Of a stretch of DNA of 64,000 nt, positions 63,647-64,000 are shown in pieces (the first letter of the stretch is position 1; every line of letters begins with the position of its first letter). The DNA lies in the NCBI RefSeq assembly GCF_002135355.1, contig NZ_NEGE01000011.1, forward strand, positions 86,822-150,821, read 5' to 3'. Source of the stretch: Acinetobacter sp. ANC 4169 (GTDB lineage: Bacteria; Pseudomonadota; Gammaproteobacteria; Pseudomonadales; Moraxellaceae). The position numbers and the translations under genes were made by a program. Below the pieces are notes generated by a model. That model was not told the DNA's origin. It saw only the letters and a list, made by a program, of their open reading frames with translations, and did no database searches.

Positions 63647-63810
63647 GGGCTTTCCACTAATGCACCGAATGAGTATACGCCTATCGCGCTTTAATATAAA
63701 AATCACATATTAAAGCGTCTAACTTCCCCCAATCCCCTATTATGACTCGAAATCATCTAATTATTCTTTGCGCATTTTCTTTTACTTTTCTTTCATGCAT
63801 AAATCATAGG

Positions 63811-63863
63811 CACAAAAAAACACCCCCAACTCTCCTAGCAATGCTATTCGGGTTGGGGGTGTT
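63811..63863 (-). terminator. Terminator of the rRNA operon
   Basis: CACCCCCAAC (63821-63830) pairs with GTTGGGGGTG (63852-63861); on the minus strand it is followed by TTTTTTTGTG. It lies just after the 5S gene. Confidence 0.92.
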
Positions 63864-63874
63864 TGGAATAATGA

Positions 63875-63989
63875 GCTGGCGATGACTTACTCTCACATGG
63901 GTAATCCCACACTACCATCAGCGCTAAGAGGTTTCACTTCTGAGTTCGGGAAGGGATCAGGTGGTTCACTCTTGCTATTGTCGCCAGCA
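63875..63989 (-). rRNA. rrf: 5S ribosomal RNA
   Basis: About 115 bases. The minus strand begins TGCTGGCGACAATAGCAAGA, contains the conserved CCGAACTCAGAAGTGAAAC loop and ends pairing GCTGGCGA with TCGCCAGC. All three 5S helices are visible. It is the 3' end of an rRNA operon whose 23S and 16S genes should follow on the minus strand beyond the window edge. Ends are given to within a few bases. Confidence 0.96.
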
Positions 63990-64000
63990 CAACTGTTTAT

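Overview
The window looks like a chromosomal core region of an Acinetobacter-type gammaproteobacterium (Moraxellaceae). The reasons are a moderate-to-low GC content, the gene order nrdR-ribD-DNA methyltransferase-ribE, the order gacA-pilS-pilR next to ctpA-gpmI-lptG/lptF-pepA-holC, and the TorF/OprD-type porins. These assignments rest on motif and gene-order recognition only; no database was searched. About 58 protein genes and one 5S rRNA gene are supported. There is no prophage, CRISPR array, tRNA or complete insertion sequence.

Layout. 1-3.2 kb (+): end of nudF, then cpdA, dksA, gluQ and a small zinc-ribbon protein. 3.2-8.4 kb (-): cell division/cell wall (murD-ftsW) and ferrous iron uptake (feoA-feoB plus a Cys-rich membrane protein). 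8.5-13 kb (+): xerD-dsbC and the threonine genes hom-thrC. 13.1-18 kb: pbpG (-), then gacA and the two-component pair pilS-pilR (+). 18-23.1 kb (-): ctpA, gpmI, lptG, lptF. 23.3-25.8 kb (+): pepA-holC and a coiled-coil protein. 25.9-32 kb (-): dedA; an operon nrdR-ribD-methyltransferase-ribE; and glnK-amtB behind a sigma-54-like promoter. 32.3-34.6 kb (+): ubiK, comM, a GNAT acetyltransferase. 34.7-38.5 kb: two TorF-like outer-membrane proteins (-) facing an OprD-type porin (+) across a 580-bp AT-rich spacer.

38.6-47 kb holds ppa, a MAPEG protein, a small membrane protein, fadD, parC, a NiaP-like niacin transporter, a TRIC-type channel and a YchJ-like SEC-C protein. 47.5-53.4 kb holds a TerC-CBS-CorC fusion, a LOG-family enzyme, a PiT-like permease and a beta-propeller-like lipoprotein. 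53.6-59.5 kb holds a DHA2 transporter, a GH25 lysozyme, a metallo-beta-lactamase-fold protein, dinB, a RidA-family protein and a DUF2726 protein. 59.8-63.7 kb (-) holds a YgiQ-type radical SAM protein and an MFS transporter. The window ends at the 5S gene and terminator of an rRNA operon that continues beyond the right edge on the minus strand.

The points most worth a second look are: a ~330-bp MITE-like element inserted into a bidirectional terminator (50041-50394); the solitary adenine methyltransferase inside the riboflavin operon, whose own start codon carries a GAATTC site; a palindromic repeat that both supplies and can mask the gluQ ribosome binding site; and several long inverted repeats upstream of fadD, between lptF and pepA, and before oprD that look like operators. 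No clearly new multi-gene system was found.
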